Shown: positions 41,681 to 60,178, numbered from the stretch's first letter. The stretch: DNA of 64,000 nucleotides from Amorphochlora amoebiformis (GCA_054601695.1 BAAHQB010000309.1:62001-126000); one strand, 5' to 3'. Numbers and translations are program-made. Notes: generated from the sequence alone by a model not told the origin.

Positions 41681-41689
41681 ACTATAAAT

Positions 41690-42285
<596 letters not shown>

Positions 42286-42315
42286 GTATACTACACATCC
42301 AATACAAGTAGAGAG

Positions 42316-42460
42316 ATATAGTGAGAAAGAGAAAGAGAGAGAGAGAGCGAGAGGTAGAGAGAGAGCGAGAGAGAGAGCGAGAAGGAAAGAGCGAGATAGA
42401 GAGCGAGAGAGCTCAAGAGAGAGCTAGAGAGTGCTTAAGAGAGCTCAAGAGAGCTCAAGA
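42316..42460. repeat. GA-rich tract grading into GAGAGCTCAAGA repeats
   Basis: AGAGAGCTCAAGA words recur at its end. Confidence 0.85.
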
Positions 42461-42559
42461 GATTCTGTTTACATCTGTTGGCATCGACGTTCCGGTCCAA
42501 ACAAATCCTATTATTCGAACGGAATAAACCATAGTACAAATCAATCAATTGTCAAACTA

Positions 42560-42717
42560 ATATGTATATATATATATATATATATTAAAAAAATATTGAT
42601 TAATGTACATATGCATTATGGATTACATTTCGGGTGAGAAAGACATAAATTCTACTTTATATCTGAATATACTAATATACATATATATATATATATATGT
42701 TTAGTTTTTTGCATATT

Positions 42718-42761
<44 letters not shown>

Positions 42762-42875
42762 ATATAAATATATATATATATATATGTACGTATATATGTA
42801 TACACTTATAATATACATATAATATAGTATTAAATATAACACACAATGTATATATATATATATATATATATTTAC

Positions 42876-42928
<53 letters not shown>
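42560..42928. repeat. (TA)n arrays
   Basis: AT simple sequence running up to the CCCTAA block. Confidence 0.9.
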
Positions 42929-42929
<1 letters not shown>

Positions 42930-42930
<1 letters not shown>

Positions 42931-43440
42931 ACCCTACCCTAAAACCTCCATCCAAATACCCTAACCCCTGAGCACTAACCAAACCCTAACCCTAAACCCA
43001 GACCTAACCCTAAACCCATACCTGACCCTAACCCTATCCCCAACCCTAACCCTAACCCTAACCCCAACCCTAACCCAACCCTAGCCCTAGCCCTAACCCG
43101 AGCCCTAAGCCCAACTAGCCCTAACCCTAAGCCCAACCCTAACCCTATGCCCAACCCTGACCCTAATCCTACCCCAAGCCAAACTCTAACCCTAATCCTA
43201 ACCCTAGGCCCAACCAAAACCCTAAAACTAAGCCTAAACCTAACCCTAAAGCAGCTAAGCCTAACTCTAACCCTAAACTAAGCTTAACCCTAACCCAAGG
43301 CTAAGGTTAGATCCTAATCCTAAAAATAAGCCTAACCCTAAACCTAAAGCTAAGCCTAACCCTAACCCCAAAGCTAAGGCTCCTAACCCTAACCATAACC
43401 CTAAACCCTAACCCTAACCCTAACCCTAGCCCAAATCCTA
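42930..43440 (-). repeat. Interstitial telomeric repeat, CCCTAA orientation
   Basis: CCCTAA with many variants (CCCCAA, CCTAAGC, CCATACC). Open frames made of Gly-Leu or Val-Arg repeats are artefacts. Confidence 0.95.
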
Positions 43441-43477
43441 ACCAGTAGCATTCGTTTTAGATTCGTCTCCATTCATC

Positions 43478-43850
43478 TAAGGTTAGGATTAATGTTAGGG
43501 TTAGGCTTGCTGTTAGGATTAGGGTTAGGGTCGGTTAGGGTTAGGCTTGAGTTAGGGCTAAGGCTAGGGTTTTTAAACATTTAGGGTCAATTTGTAGGTT
43601 TAAGGCTGGGGTTTAGTGTTAGGGTTCGGTTAGGGTTAGTGTTAGGGTTCGGTTAGGGTTAGGATTAAAGTAAGGGTTAGGGTTTGGTTTAGGACTAAGC
43701 TTGTGATAAGTCAGGGTTAGGGTTAGGGTTAGGGTTAGGTTATGCTTTGTTACTGAGTAGGGTTACGGTTAGGGTTAGCGTTAGGGTAAGGGTTAGGGTT
43801 AGGGTTAGGGTTAGGGTTTGGGTGCGGGGTCGGGTTAGGGTTAGTGGATT
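43478..43850 (+). repeat. Interstitial telomeric repeat, TTAGGG orientation
   Basis: Follows the CCCTAA block after about 40 bp of unique text and reads TTAGGG with TTCGGTTAGGGTTAGTG variants. Confidence 0.95.
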
Positions 43851-43894
43851 ACCAAATTTTGTTTTGAGAGTTTCGCTACGTATTTACGGCCTAA

Positions 43895-44775
<881 letters not shown>

Positions 44776-44894
44776 TGACTCTTCCTAGACGAAAACTTAG
44801 AGAAATTGATTTGTCTCCCAGTAGAATACTCCCCTAACATCAAACACACCATCATAAATCTTACCATCAGCTTCAGACTCACGATATTGTTACC

Positions 44895-45000
44895 CTTAGG
44901 GTTACGGTTACCGTTAGGGTCAGGGTTAGGGTTCAGGTTAGTGTTATTGCTTTTGAAAAGGTCGGGGTTATGCTATTGGTAGGATTAGGCTTTGGGTACA
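44895..45000 (+). repeat. Short interstitial TTAGGG block
   Basis: GGTTACGGTTACCGTTAGGG and TTAGGGTTCAGGTTAG. Confidence 0.8.
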
Positions 45001-45009
45001 GTTGGGGGG

Positions 45010-45410
45010 ATGAGAGACAGCGAAAGAGAGAGAGAGAGTGAGAGACAAAGAAATAGAGAGACGGAAAGAGAGAGAGATGGAAAGAGAGAGACGGAAAGAG
45101 AGAGAGATGGAAAGAGAGAGACGGAAAGAGAGAGAGAGTCGGAAAGAGACGGAGAGACGGAAAGAGAGAGAGAGGAAAAGAGAGAGAGAAGAAAAGAGAG
45201 AGAGAGAGAGAGATGCAGCGGAGAGAGTCAGGAAGAGAGAGTCAGCAAGAGAGAGTCAGCAAGACAGAATCAGCAAGAGAGAGTCAGCAAGAGAGAGGCA
45301 GTGAGAGAAAGTGAGAGAAACAGAAGGAGAGAAAGAGAGAAAATGAGAGAGAAAAAAGAAATAGTGAGAGAGAGGAAAGAGGGCGAGAGAGAAAGGGAGA
45401 AAAGCAGAGA
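45010..45410. repeat. GA-rich tract with AGACGGAAAGAGAG and AGAGAGTCAGCAAG repeats
   Basis: Purines on the plus strand. The Arg/Glu-rich open frame (44992-45447) is compositional. Confidence 0.9.
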
Positions 45411-45534
45411 AGGGTTTTTTGTGTTATCTCAAGAGCGAGGGTTATGAATTTTGAATAGTACGCAATCTGGCCTTCTTGTATTGTATCGCTTCGGATAAAT
45501 GTGACCGTAGGTGGGTCAACGACAACAAGATATG

Positions 45535-46065
45535 CTAGGGTTAGGGTTAGGGTTAGGGTTAAATTAGGATCAGATTATTCAGCATGTCTTAGTCCAAGGA
45601 AAATTGATTGACTCCTCCATAATATGGTTAGGGTTAGGGTTAGGGTTAGGATCAGGTTAGGGTTAGGATCAGGTTAGGGTTAGGGTTAGGATTCGGGTTA
45701 GGGCAAGCATTAGGGTTAGGGTCAGGATTACGGTTGGGATTGGGGTTAGGGTTGGCAAGGGTTAGGATTAGGGTTAGGGTTGGGGTTAGGATTAGGGTTG
45801 AGGTCCGGGTTAGGGTTGGGGTTAGGGTTTGGGTTAGGGTTAGGGTTGGGGTTAGGGTTGGGGTTAGGGTTAGGGTTGGGGTTTGGGGTACCGTTCCGCA
45901 GAACAGAATGCCTATGGCGTTGCCTAGGTGTCTGGTTAGTGTCAGGATTAGGGTCGCAGAAGCAGGTTTAAGGTAGGGTTAAAGGTTGGGTTAGGGTTAG
46001 GATTAGGGTTAGGGTTAGGGTTAGGGTTAGGGTTAGGGTTAGGGTTAAGGCAGTGGTTAAGGTAA
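45535..46065 (+). repeat. Interstitial telomeric block, TTAGGG and TTGGGG variants
   Basis: TTAGGG runs at 45535, 45630 and 46005-46050; mixed TTGGGG/TTAGGG at 45735-45885. One copy of the AGATTATTCAGCATGTCTTA word at 45572. Confidence 0.95.
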
Positions 46066-46149
46066 GTTTAATCTACCTAATGAAGCTCACTCGGGTGATG
46101 TCTAGGGTGAGAGTAAGCCCAAACTGATGTGTGAATGTGTTAAAAAATA

Positions 46150-46297
46150 TGTGAATAGATGTATGTATGTATGTATGTATGTATTTATGTATGTATGTAT
46201 ATATGTAAAATTGTATATATATGTATATATATATATATATATATATGTCTGTATGTATGTATGTATGTATGCATGTATGTATATTTACCATGTGAAT

Positions 46298-46367
<70 letters not shown>

Positions 46368-46425
46368 CGTATGTAATTTATTATATTTGTGCATCTAAGC
46401 AAATATATATTTTTAACACATGCAT

Positions 46426-46466
<41 letters not shown>

Positions 46467-46470
46467 AACA
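46150..46470. repeat. (TATG)n and (TA)n arrays
   Basis: ATGTATGTATGT runs at 46159-46200 and 46248-46280. Confidence 0.9.
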
Positions 46471-46479
46471 TATGTACAT

Positions 46480-46663
46480 CTACGCATATATATATTTATT
46501 TTTAACACATGCATATCTGCAAAATAATTAGGCATATAATGGTACATGAGTGAATAAATATGTATGTATACAAATATGTATACAAATATGTATCAAAAGA
46601 TAGAAAGAAATGTATAAATATGTATACAAAAACGTATCAAGGATAGAATAAAATGAAAAAATA

Positions 46664-46706
<43 letters not shown>

Positions 46707-46814
46707 TGTGTGTGTATATATATTTGTGTACAATGTATACAACTATATATCAAGGATAAAACAAAATGAGAGAGATCTCTTCGAGAGAGAGACCTAAGAA
46801 ATAAACCAAGAAAT

Positions 46815-46850
<36 letters not shown>

Positions 46851-46928
46851 AAGAGAGGGGAGGCAGAGGGTTACGAAAGAAAAAGAGTTCGAGAGAGGGA
46901 ATATATATGTATATATATATATATATAT

Positions 46929-46975
<47 letters not shown>

Positions 46976-46985
46976 TGTATATACA
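46480..46985. repeat. AT-rich text and (TA)n arrays
   Basis: Contains ATGTATACAAATATGTATAC repeats near 46560 and TTTTTAACACATGCATATC at 46410 and 46499. No gene. Confidence 0.8.
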
Positions 46986-46994
46986 TATATATTC

Positions 46995-47665
46995 AGAACA
47001 GAAGAGAGAAACCGTAAGGGAGAGAGAAAAGAAAGAGATAATAGAGAGAGGAGATATAAGCTAGACAAGTAAAGAGAGAGAAGAGAGAAAGAGAAGACAG
47101 AAAGAAAAGAGAGAAAGAAAAGAGAGTTAGAAGAAGGAGAAAAGAGAGGAGAAAGAGGAAAAAGACAAGAGAGGAAAGGGGGAAGAGAAGATAAAAAAGA
47201 GAGATGGAAAAAGAAGGGAAAGAAGAGAGAAAGAAGAGAGAAAGAGGAGAGAAAAGAGTGAGAGAGAGAGAAGAGAGAGAGAAGGAGAGAGAAAAGAGAG
47301 AGAGAAAAGAGAGAGAGAGAGAAAGAGAAAGAAAAGAGAGAGAGAGAGAGAGAGAGAAGAGAGAAAGGCAGAGAGAGAAAAGAGAGAGAGAGGGAGAGAG
47401 AGAGAGAAAGAAGAGAGAAGGAGAGAAAAGAAAGAAGACGGAGTAGAATCGAGAAGAGAGAGTAAAGGAGAGCGAGAAAGAATAGAGAAAGAAAAAAAGA
47501 GAAAGAGAGGAGAAAAAAAGAGAAAGAGAAGAGAGAAAGAGAAAAAGAGAGAGAAAAGAGAAAAAGAGAGAGAAAAGAGAGAGAGAGAAAAAAAGAGAGA
47601 AAAGAGAAAGAGAGAAAGAGAGAGAAAAGAGAGAGAGAGAGAGAGAAAGAGAGAAAAGAGAGGAG
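46995..47665. repeat. Long GA-rich tract
   Basis: About 670 bp of almost pure purine on the plus strand. The 230-300-codon Ser/Leu/Phe minus frames reflect this composition. Confidence 0.95.
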
Positions 47666-47809
47666 CAAGTAAGTGACCGATACGAAGTTGATGAGCACAA
47701 GAAGAGTATACACTTGCGCAAACATTTTGATGAGATATTTCGGTGTTGTAGTTTGGAGTGTTAGCAAACGGTGACACCTTTGGATACAAATCTTTATTTA
47801 CAATATATA

Positions 47810-47853
47810 GATACATATATGTTTATATATATATATATATATACATATACAAT

Positions 47854-47886
<33 letters not shown>

Positions 47887-47921
47887 GTGTGTATGTACGT
47901 ATATTATAACTATATGCTTTA

Positions 47922-47971
<50 letters not shown>

Positions 47972-47982
47972 TATATACACAT

Positions 47983-48038
<56 letters not shown>

Positions 48039-48040
48039 TC
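47810..48040. repeat. (TA)n arrays
   Basis: Alternating TA with a CACACACA patch at 47923. Confidence 0.9.
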
Positions 48041-48059
48041 TTACCCAGTGGCGAACCAG

Positions 48060-48183
48060 AAGGTTACGTAAAAGCCGACAGTCATAGAGCTTACCTTAGA
48101 TATATCAACATATCTATAAACTGATATAGATATATCAACATATGTATAAACTGATATATGTATAATATATATATATATATATT

Positions 48184-48268
<85 letters not shown>

Positions 48269-48337
48269 GGTTACGTAAAAGCCGACAGTCATAGAGCTTA
48301 CCTTAGATATATCAACATATGTATAAACTGATATATG

Positions 48338-48375
<38 letters not shown>

Positions 48376-48515
48376 TAGGTTACGTAAAGCCGACACTCAT
48401 AGACCTCACCTAGGTATATCAACATACGTATAAACTGATATATATATATATATATGTATGTATATATATATATATATATATAGGTTACATAAAAGCCGAC
48501 ACTCATAGAGCTAGC
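48060..48515. repeat. Island-plus-array cluster, four islands
   Basis: GGTTACGTAAAAGCCGACAG and GTCATAGAGCTTACCTTAGA islands at about 48063, 48269, 48379 and 48483, separated by TA arrays of differing length. Confidence 0.9.
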
Positions 48516-48519
48516 TTAG

Positions 48520-49195
48520 ATGTGATACATATATTCATATAAAATATACGCACGACACTCATAGAGCTAGCTAAGATATGATACATATATTCATATAAAA
48601 TGTTAGATATGATACATATATTCATATAAAATATACGCACGACACTCATAGAGCTAGCTTAGATATGATACATATATTCATATAAAACGTTAGATATGAT
48701 ACATATATTCATATAAAATATACGCACGACACTCATAGAGCTAGCTTAGATATGATACATATATTCATATAAAATGTTAGATATGATACATATATTAATA
48801 TAAAATATACGCACGACACTCATAGAGCTAGCTTAGATATGATACATATATTCATATAAAATGTTAGATATGATACATATATTCATATAAAATATACGCA
48901 CGACACTCATAGAGCTAGCTTAGATATGATACATATATTCATATAAAATGTTAGATATGATACATATATTCATATAAAATATACGCACGACACTCATAGA
49001 GCTAGCTTAGATATGATACATATATTCATATAAAATGTTAGATATGATACATATATTAATATAAAATATACCGACACTCATAGAGCTAGCTTAGATGTGA
49101 TACATATATTCATATAAAATATACGCACGACACTCACAGAGCTAGCTTAGATATGATAAATATATTCATATAAAATATACGCACGATAGTTTATG
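48520..49195. repeat. 87-bp satellite
   Basis: CGCACGACACTCATAGAGCT marks copies at 48549, 48636, 48723, 48810, 48897 and 48984, and a variant at about 49071, each 87 bp apart; a further copy is at 49124. Each unit is two near-identical 30-31 bp modules (TTAGATATGATACATATATT...) plus a 26-bp module related to the island of the preceding cluster. Confidence 0.95.
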
Positions 49196-49234
49196 AAAAG
49201 GTCATCACTCATAGGCCTCCGTATTATACACACA

Positions 49235-51029
<1,795 letters not shown>

Positions 51030-51033
<4 letters not shown>

Positions 51034-51425
51034 TATGAATATGCATATATGGCTACACATGGATATACATAATCTAATTGTATATACATACTGTGATTAT
51101 GCATATATGGCTATACATGGGTATACATAAACTGATTAAACATACTATGATATGCATATATGTTTATACATGGGTCATTACATATACATACTATGATTAT
51201 GCATATATGGCCATACATGGATATATATTCTGATTATACATACTATGATTATGCATATATGGCTATACATACACCGATTATGTATATATTTATGCTTAGA
51301 CATACTCTGATTATGTCTATATGGCTATATATACTCTTATTATGTATATATCTATGCTTACACATACTCTGATAGTTATGGATATAAAGGTATACATTCT
51401 CTGATTATGGATATATCTATGCTTA
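51030..51425. repeat. Diverged tandem repeat of about 60 bp
   Basis: CTGATTATGCATATATGGCT and ATACATGGGTATACAT words recur about eight times with variation in spacing. Confidence 0.85.
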
Positions 51426-51434
51426 TATATATAT

Positions 51435-51530
51435 ATTGACAGAGAGACAGAGAGAGACAGAGAGAGACAGAGAGAGAGAGAGACAGACAGAGAGAGAGAG
51501 AGAGACAGAGACACAGAGACAGAGAGACGG
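51435..51530. repeat. GACAGA/GAGA tract
   Basis: Purine-rich simple sequence. Confidence 0.9.
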
Positions 51531-51637
51531 TAAGGAAGAGTAAAGAGTTATTGATATGATTCTCACATTGTTTAGGTGGATGCAAATAAAATATAAAGTG
51601 TACATACATACATGTGTGTGTATATGTACACATACAT

Positions 51638-51701
<64 letters not shown>

Positions 51702-51769
51702 TACTTACCCATGTAGAGTCCGTCGAATGGGTACCATTTTGGCCCCCAGCAGTTGCGATATTAAAAACA

Positions 51770-52075
51770 GAAAAACGACCCCTGCCCACCCTAGCTTGAT
51801 CATATCTGAACATTGTTCAAAAATTTAGAAAAAGCACCCCAGCCCATCTATTTTGATCAGATCTGAACATTGTTCACACGTCAGAAAAAGCATCCAGCCC
51901 ATCTAATTTGATCAGATTTGAACATTGTTCACACGCCAGAAAAAGTACCCTGCCCATCTAATGTGATCAGATCTGAACTTGTTCATAGAAAAGTACCCTT
52001 GCCCATCTAATTTGATCAGATCTGAGCATTGCTTACAGGTCAGAAAAGTACCCCTGTCCTTCTAATTTGAACAGT
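51770..52075. repeat. Tandem repeat of about 55-60 bp, about five copies
   Basis: TTTGATCAGATCTGAACATT followed by GTTCACACGTCAGAAAAAG and CCTGCCCATCTAA. It contains the palindromes TGATCA and AGATCT. Copies vary in length by a few bases. Confidence 0.9.
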
Positions 52076-52149
52076 TGTTCGCACGTGTTGAAAATAAAAA
52101 AAGTAGTCTTGTTTTATAATCAATATTTATTTACACACACACATACACA

Positions 52150-52430
<281 letters not shown>

Positions 52431-52439
52431 TGTGTATGC

Positions 52440-53680
52440 GATTTAGACATTCACGCGCGTGTGTTTGATATATTCACCAGATATTTCCCATGTAAAGCCT
52501 TCCATCTTATCCAACTGTGAGTCTGTACAAATAAGTACATAAATCAATAAAATGATCTGTAAACAATTTTCCGCAAATTTTGGGAGTTTTTTTTTTGGCG
52601 CGTCGCAGATCCGAGCACATCTGGTTCGATGCATGTCTGGAACCTTAACGTCAGAGGAAGAGAGAAGAAGGAGAGAGGAAGAGGGGAGGAGCAGGAGAAA
52701 GAAGCAGGACAGGAGAAGGAGAAGAAGGGGCAAAGGAGTTGGATAATATTTCCCGGTGTTCCTTTTGCTCGTTGAAATGTCGGACTTGATTTTCGATTTC
52801 GCGAATGTTGATGATATGAGAAGAAGTGTGATTAAAAGTGACGAAATCGAAGGGAATGGGTTCCGGACCTTCCGGTCAGTTGGGGAGGGGAGGAAGAGGA
52901 CCTGGGGGGCACCTGTTCGTCCGGTGTTCACCTAACTTCAGTCCGTTGATATGTCAGGTTTGATATGTCCGGTTTTCGCCTGTGCCAGGCACTGCCAGGC
53001 TGCAGTGCCAGTGCCAGCATGGGACATCCCCAGGACATTTTTTGAATCGTGAGAAGAAGTATTAGAGGGTTAAGTAGGTCATTGACCGTCATTCAAGTGA
53101 CACATTACAGTGACAGAGCTCTGCATGACCTGTCACCCAGAATGACATCTGTGATCCCGATTCCCGATACGTGACTCGAACGGAGAACGCGGGACATTTA
53201 TTGCGCGGGAAATTAATACGAATGGCCTCCATCTCCTCCCCCCCCCAAAGGTTCTCTCCTCGTGAATTTCTTCGAATCCCGGGACCCCGCCTTAGTCTCT
53301 TTTTCGGGGGAAGAGCCTCTCCCTCTCTCTCTCTCTCTCCTCTCTCCCCCCCCGCCTTCTGCCCCTCTCTTTGTGTCCTCCATCTCTCCCTTTGTCCCTT
53401 CTCCTCTCTATCCCCCCCTCTACCTGTCACTCTCCCCTTTCTGCTTTTCACTTCTCTCAATCTCTCTTCCCAGTCCACGGACCACGGGTAAGAGAGTGAG
53501 AGAGAGGAAAGAGAGAGACAGATAAAGTCTAATCTCCTCCCCCCCCCCTCTCTCTCTCCCTCTCATATCTCACGCTCAAATATTGTTGTTCTTTTTCTCG
53601 GTTTGGGTTATCTCAATTTGGTGATGAGAGCAGGAGTGAGTCACTCTTGGGATATGCTGTTAAAGTATTAGGTGAGAAAT
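52440..53680. other. Array-free, higher-GC interval with no confident gene
   Basis: The largest array-free interval of the right half. A 52-codon plus frame starts at ATG 52777 (MSDLIFDFANVDDMRRSVIK) and ends at 52935, but it overlaps a diverged 50-60 bp duplication (52753-52803 and 52920-52980), which weakens the coding case. On the minus strand a possible terminal exon reads [20 protein letters not shown] then TAA near 52446. GGCACTG...CAGTGCC forms a short hairpin near 52988. GA- and CT-rich tracts occupy 52655-52735 and 53310-53570. Confidence 0.4.
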
Positions 53681-53682
53681 AA

Positions 53683-54666
<984 letters not shown>

Positions 54667-54679
54667 TTATCAATTATGG

Positions 54680-54750
54680 TAATACTACATATACACATAT
54701 ACACACATACACACATACATATATATACACATATGTATATATATATATAT

Positions 54751-54793
<43 letters not shown>

Positions 54794-54794
54794 G

Positions 54795-54874
<80 letters not shown>

Positions 54875-54956
54875 AATATAGACATATATCTCTAGTATCA
54901 TCAGATGTATATACACATAACAAGATAGTAATGATACTGATGGAATATACATAGAA

Positions 54957-54999
<43 letters not shown>

Positions 55000-55108
55000 A
55001 ATATATATATATATAGAGTATATATATATTTATGTTTTTGTAAATATTTCTATACAGATGCATATGTACATGGGTGTGTGTGTGTGTAAATCATACCCAT
55101 TGTATTCA

Positions 55109-55179
<71 letters not shown>

Positions 55180-55272
55180 GTAATGTATACATAGGATATA
55201 TAATATATATGTACGTAAATGTATATATATATATATTTATTTATTCATTATGTAAATATATATATATATATA

Positions 55273-55303
<31 letters not shown>

Positions 55304-55381
55304 TGTATATGCATATATAGGAAGGAGAGTAAGCTCGTTTTACGTAAAGAGGGAACCACATATCACCCTCCTCAAGTATAT

Positions 55382-55446
<65 letters not shown>

Positions 55447-55471
55447 ATACATAATATATTGCATATGTATG

Positions 55472-55525
<54 letters not shown>

Positions 55526-55644
55526 TATATATATATATATATATATATCGTGTGTAAAATTTCGGCATAAATGGAAATATGTTTTTAGTTCTATCTAGAA
55601 ATATATACATACAACCCTTCTCAACTGCATAACACATATACAAT

Positions 55645-55706
<62 letters not shown>

Positions 55707-55727
55707 CGTACATGTATGTATAATATG

Positions 55728-55763
<36 letters not shown>

Positions 55764-55996
55764 AACGTACACCGGAACCTATAGCTAGTTAACTACGCGG
55801 CTGCTGGCTCGACTACCGTCAGTTCCTTAGAGTATACGAGTACTAGCACAATACTCGGAACCCAGAAAATCCTCGGAACCCATACGGTTCCGGAGGAAGA
55901 AAGGAAGTATCCGACTACCGCGCAAAAGTTATCAATAATCATTCGGCATAATCCAAACGGACAACACTCAATCGGACAACTACCGCTGCTACGCTG

Positions 55997-56044
<48 letters not shown>

Positions 56045-56134
56045 ATATATATATAGATCCCCGCAAGACCGGACGATCTGAAGATTGTCGCACCCCATAT
56101 GGCATCTAAAAGAGGAAAGGTAATATATATATAC

Positions 56135-56204
<70 letters not shown>

Positions 56205-56205
56205 G

Positions 56206-56236
<31 letters not shown>

Positions 56237-56554
56237 ATGAATATATATACATATATATACATATATTATATATATATATATATATATATTTATAATATAT
56301 ATATATATATACATGTATTTATGTATATATATATATATATATATATTATTCTTATTATTATTATTATTACTATTATTATTACTATAATAATTATTATTGT
56401 ACATATATGTATACATACATATATTTTTATATATATACATATATATATATGTGTGTGTGTGTGTATATATATATATAAACAGTTGTTTTTGTACACATAC
56501 ATAAACAAATAACATGTATGTATATATAATATAAATCTGCATATATACACATAT

Positions 56555-56640
<86 letters not shown>
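54680..56640. repeat. (TA)n, (TG)n and (TTA)n arrays with small unique islands
   Basis: Islands at 55318-55378, 55540-55645 and 55760-56000. The last reads open on the minus strand for about 70 codons and contains the inverted repeat CGGAACC-CATAC-GGTTCCGG near 55875; not recognised. A TTATTA array lies at 56345-56395. Confidence 0.85.
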
Positions 56641-56642
<2 letters not shown>

Positions 56643-56646
<4 letters not shown>

Positions 56647-56846
56647 GAGGAAGGTTAAGCAGTCGAATTGCTATGATTCATAGCTTTGCCCACACCATAC
56701 AAATACATAAACAAAATCATATATATATACATACATATATATATATAATATATACATATATATATATAGGGAGGAAGCTTGAGTAATCGAATTGCTATGA
56801 TTCATAGCTTTGCACACATCATACAAATACATAAACAAATCATATA

Positions 56847-56878
<32 letters not shown>

Positions 56879-56947
56879 GGGAGGAAGCTTGAGTAGTCGA
56901 ATTGCTATGATTCATAGCTTTGCACACATCAAATACATAAACAAATC

Positions 56948-56981
<34 letters not shown>

Positions 56982-57060
56982 TATAAATACATATGTATTT
57001 ATATATATAGGGAGGAAGCTTGAGTAGTCGGATTGCTATGATTCATAGCTTTGCACACAT
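56643..57060. repeat. Island-plus-array cluster, four islands
   Basis: GTCGAATTGCTATGATTCAT followed by AGCTTTGCACACATC at about 56663, 56787, 56897 and 57027, separated by TA arrays. Confidence 0.95.
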
Positions 57061-57061
57061 C

Positions 57062-58265
57062 GAGTCATGGGCTATTGACTTGAGTTGGGACATCTTGCTG
57101 AGATTTCATAAGGTTCGAGATATATATATATATATAGACAGACAGACAGGAGAGATAGAGAGAAAAAGAGAGAAAGCGAGACAAAGAGGAGAGAGAGAGA
57201 GAGTCAGAGAGAAAACAGATAGATAGAGAGAGAGGGAGAGTCAGAGAGAAAACAGATAGATAGAGAGAGAGGGAGAGTCAGAGAGAGAACAGATAGATAG
57301 AGAGAGAGAGAGTCAGAGAGAGAACAGATAGATAGAGAGAGAGGGAGAGGGAGAGTCAGAGAGAGAACAGATAGATAGAGAGAGAGGGAGAGTCAGAGAG
57401 AGAAACAGATAGATGAGAGAGAGGGAGAGTCAGAGAGAGAACAGATAGAGAGAGAGAGAGAAAGAATAGATATGAGATATTGACTTGAGTTGGGACATCT
57501 TGCTTAGATTTCATAAGGTCTCGAGACAGACAGACACGGAGAGAGAGCGAGAGAGAGAGAGAGAGAGAGAAAGCGAGACAAGAGGGAAGAGAGAGTGAGA
57601 GAGAGAGAAAGGGAGAGAGGGAGAGAAGGGGGGGAGAACAGATATGGGCTATTGACTTGAGTTGGGACATCTTGATCAGGTTCCATAAGGTCTCGAGACA
57701 GACAGACAGACAGAGAGAGACAGGAAGAGAGACAAAGAGACTGTGAGACAAAGAAGGAGAGAGAGGGGGGGGGAGGGAGAGAGAGAGAGAGGGACGATAG
57801 AGAGAGAGAGAGAGAGAGAGTAGGAACAAATATGGGCTATTGACTTGAGTTGGGACATCTTGTTCAGATTTCACAAGGTCTCGTGACCGAAAGAGAGAGA
57901 GAGAGAGAGGAAGAAAGAAAGAGGGAAAGAAAGAGAGAGGGAGAGAGAGACAGAGAGAGAGGGAGAGAGAGAGAGGGGGAGGGAGAGAGAGAGGGAGAGA
58001 GAGAGAGAGAGGGAGAGAGAGAGAGATATACAGCGAAAGAAAGAGGAAGAGAGAGTCACAGGCTACTGACTTGAGTTGGAACGTCTTGGTTAGATTCATA
58101 AGCTCTCGTGACAGAGAGAGAGAGCGAGAGCGAGAAAGAGAGAGAGAGCGAGAAAGAGAGAGAGAGCGAGAAAGAGAGAGAGGAAGAGAGAGAGGAAGAG
58201 AGAGAGTCACAGGCTACTGACATGAAATGGAACGTCTTGGATAGATTTCATAAGCTCTCGTGACA
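57062..58265. repeat. Island-plus-GA-array cluster, six islands
   Basis: CTATTGACTTGAGTTGGGAC with ATCTTG and AGATTTCATAAGGTCTCG recurs at about 57071, 57477, 57648, 57837, 58065 and 58213 (last two CTACTGAC). Here the spacer is GAGA simple sequence rather than TA. A 40-bp AGAGAACAGATAGATAGAGA repeat lies at 57210-57450. Confidence 0.95.
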
Positions 58266-58269
58266 GTAT

Positions 58270-60045
<1,776 letters not shown>

Positions 60046-60067
60046 ACTGGGAGTACATAACGCATTA

Positions 60068-60111
60068 TGGCAAAGTGCCGAAGACACCAATGATACTCTT
60101 ATAAACAGATT

Positions 60112-60178
<67 letters not shown>

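Noticed and set aside
42975-43217. Gly-Leu and Val-Arg open frames in telomeric repeats (also 45734-45976, 36515-36826, 61751-62134)
   Set aside because: TTAGGG/CCCTAA has no stop in two frames of one strand, so such frames are expected.
46871-47816. Ser/Leu/Phe-rich minus-strand frames up to nearly 300 codons
   Set aside because: Direct product of a GA-rich tract; all three minus frames are open with similar composition.
55760-56000. Relationship to the island at 1373-1620 (shared ATATTGTTAACG and similar GGATTTTC/GGTTC text on opposite strands)
   Set aside because: The shared stretches are short and the alignment does not extend; not enough to claim a common repeat.
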